From contig JADJBR010000007.1 of assembly GCA_016703645.1 (NCBI GenBank), positions 1,488,001 through 1,552,000 on the forward strand: a DNA stretch of 64,000 nucleotides. Direction: 5' to 3'. This document shows, piece after piece, positions 62,672-64,000 of this stretch. The first letter of the stretch is position 1; every line of letters starts with the position of its first letter. The notes below the pieces were generated by a model. The model did no database searches and was not told the DNA's origin. It saw only the letters and a program-made list of their open reading frames with translations. The DNA comes from Zoogloea sp. Its GTDB lineage: Bacteria; Pseudomonadota; Gammaproteobacteria; Burkholderiales; Rhodocyclaceae. The position numbers were made by a program, and so were the translations under genes.

Positions 62672-62892
62672 GATTTCACGCCGGGGACGTGGCGGCACCG
62701 GCCCTGATCATTCATGGAGACGCCGCCCGGACCGTCCCGGTAGAACACGGCCAGCGCATGGCCAAAGCCCTCGCCGGGATCGGACGCCCCCAAGCGTATC
62801 TGGCGCTGGCGGACGCCGGGCAAGACCTGGGCAACGCAAGCCATCGCCTGCACTTTCTCGCCACCCATCTGGGACCGGATGCACAGCACTGA
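62672..62892 (+). pseudogene. Remnant of an S9-type (prolyl oligopeptidase-like) hydrolase C-terminus
   Basis: A frame of about 70 residues after miaA reads VAAPALIIHGDAARTVPVEH, then GQRMAKALAGIGRPQAYLALADAGQDLGN and RLHFLATHL. This matches the end of S9 peptidases, where the LIIHGDxDxxVP loop carries the catalytic Asp and the last Asp-His motif; here the His position reads GQDL rather than the usual DH. No nucleophile half precedes it, only a TTG start at 62599. It looks like a leftover of a lost gene. The rest of 62603-62920 holds nothing else. Confidence 0.65.
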
Positions 62893-62920
62893 GAACCGGC
62901 GCCCCTCCGTGGGCATCCGG

Positions 62921-63595
62921 TCAGGCGCTCACTCTGACACTGCTGCGAGGGGTGTCCTCGTCGTTTCCGTAGGCGCGCATCAGTTCCATCAGCCGGTGCA
63001 TCAGTGCGCCTTCGCTGGTCACGCTGGCGGTCGTGCTGTCACTGGAGGAGCCGGCACTCGTGTCGGCACGGCTTTCCCGGTCATAGGCCATGGCTTCCGA
63101 TGCGCTCACCTTGCCGTCGCCATTGGCATCGGCGGCTTCAAAGTTCTCCACCACCTTGGAAATAAGCTCGGTCCGCTGGCTGTCGGACGAGCCGATCTCC
63201 TGCAACTGGCTGCTCAGCTCCTCCTGGGTGAAGCCCGCGTCATCGCCCTCCGGCGGCGGCGGGGGCGGAGGCATGACGCCGGCCATGCGGCTACCGAAGG
63301 CCTGACTCTCCAGGGCATCGGCGAGCTTTTGCATGCTGCTGGAGAACTCGCTTTCCGTCACCTTCCCATCGCTGTCCCCATCCAGCACCTTGAACAGGGC
63401 GGCGCTGTCGCTCTCGGCGCTGCCGGAGGAGGCGCTGGTGAGCTGGCTGAAGGCCGACTGCAGGTCACTCTCCTCGATGAAACCCTGACCCTTGGTATCG
63501 AGCTTCGAAAAGACGTTGCTCGCCATCCGGCTCGGGTCGGGGCGCTGCATTCCTGCCATGGAAACCATGCCACTGCTGCCGATGCTACTGACCAT
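62921..63595 (-). CDS. EF-hand domain protein
   Basis: 224 residues. At least three EF-hand-like loops are visible: DTKGQGFIEESDL (about residue 33), DGDSDGKVTESEF (about 72) and DANGDGKVSASEA (about 155), each with Asp/Asn/Gly at the calcium positions. A poly-Pro run (MPPPPPPPEGDD) and a Ser/Thr-rich segment separate them. No signal peptide; the start region (MVSSIGSSGMVSMAGM) is Ser/Gly/Met-rich. Similar proteins (XopAW-like) are widespread in betaproteobacteria; calcium binding is likely, the partner unknown. Confidence 0.88.
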   Translation of the reverse strand: MVSSIGSSGMVSMAGMQRPDPSRMASNVFSKLDTKGQGFIEESDLQSAFSQLTSASSGSAESDSAALFKVLDGDSDGKVTESEFSSSMQKLADALESQAFGSRMAGVMPPPPPPPEGDDAGFTQEELSSQLQEIGSSDSQRTELISKVVENFEAADANGDGKVSASEAMAYDRESRADTSAGSSSDSTTASVTSEGALMHRLMELMRAYGNDEDTPRSSVRVSA

Positions 63596-63909
63596 GATGC
63601 AATCCTCTACATGCGAGACCGGTAAACCCGCCGGTCGATCCGGGCTGGATGCCAGGTCTGGTCTCCAGGCCTTTCATGTAGCAATTTAGCGGCCGATAAG
63701 CGCCGATCTTGCAGTTAGCAGACGTCAAGGCAGGTAAAGTCCGGTTAAGAAATCGCGCCGGAAAACGGCCTGCCGGGCCTTCCTGCGCAAGGCGGCACGG
63801 GGCGCCATACCCTGCCCGGTAAAATCTGCCGGCGGCATCCGGCCCCGCGGGCCGCAAGGCGCAAGGGATGGATCACCGGTTACGGGGAGCACACGGCAGA
63901 AAATGCCGC
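63596..63909. other. Intergenic region at the right edge
   Basis: No gene, repeat or RNA was recognised. It should hold the promoter of the EF-hand gene. A minus-strand open frame over it (63585-63857) has no feature of a real protein. Confidence 0.5.
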
Positions 63910-64000
63910 CTAGACCAGGCCCCCATGGCGACCGGGAGCCCCATCGAAGGGCTCCGGATAGGGATACAGCATGTTGAAGGCTTCGCTGCGACCACCCGAC
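63910..64000 (-). CDS. C-terminal end of an unidentified protein, cut by window edge
   Basis: A frame open from the right edge to TAG at 63910-63912 encodes about 29 residues ending NMLYPYPEPFDGAPGRHGGL plus Val. Codon use fits a real gene end, but the piece is too short to name. Confidence 0.45.
   Translation of the reverse strand, partial: SGGRSEAFNMLYPYPEPFDGAPGRHGGLV

Overview
The window is GC-rich DNA from a proteobacterium. The gene set suggests a betaproteobacterium, possibly Rhodocyclales: a DUF1302/DUF1329/Ycf48-like/RND operon, an intracellular PHB depolymerase with a phasin-like protein, ChrA, an AcrAB-OprM-type efflux operon, and alx under a yybP-ykoY riboswitch. This placement is an inference. 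No rRNA, CRISPR array, integrase or transposase was seen. One tRNA (initiator tRNA-fMet) is present.

Layout. 1-15.1 kb is ordinary chromosome: an envelope/export operon with a divergent LysR regulator, a lipoprotein glycerophosphodiesterase, ChrA, a CpdB-type nucleotidase, the PHB genes and a GT41 glycosyltransferase without its TPR half. Two copies of a ~101-bp intergenic repeat lie here.

15.2-42.35 kb is an accessory island built around a diversity-generating retroelement (DGR) and TIR/SEFIR proteins. A leftward operon (22.5 to 15.2 kb) carries a PG-binding/GH19 muramidase-like protein, a small exported protein, four unrecognised proteins and a SEFIR-nSTAND1-FGE protein. The divergent rightward operon (22.7 to 32.6 kb) carries a membrane protein, an M15 peptidase, an exported protein, a subtilisin, a TIR-TM-WD40 protein and a TIR-NACHT-FGE protein. 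Next come the DGR reverse transcriptase, Avd and an adenine-rich template repeat (TR), then a leftward TIR-nSTAND1-TM-FGE gene. Last is a rightward operon of TIR, DUF2235 hydrolase, double-TIR and SLOG-like genes. The C-terminal FGE/C-type-lectin-fold domains of the three large receptors each carry a 126-129 bp variable repeat (VR) matching the TR. They differ from it almost only at TR adenines. The inferred design is a multi-target DGR that diversifies the sensor ends of TIR/STAND immune-type receptors. Three island genes (RT, the VR1 receptor and one unknown) carry apparent one-base frameshifts in short G/C runs.

42.7-64 kb is again core-like: tRNA-fMet, 3-hydroxybutyryl-CoA dehydrogenase, a DctP-type binding protein coupled to a hybrid histidine kinase, a TetR-regulated tripartite RND efflux operon with an AcrR-like palindromic operator, EamA, GNAT, alx with its Mn riboswitch and terminator, a CinA/CysZ-like/amidase/TIR/TraB cluster, miaA, an S9-hydrolase remnant and an EF-hand protein. 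A partial gene lies at each edge.
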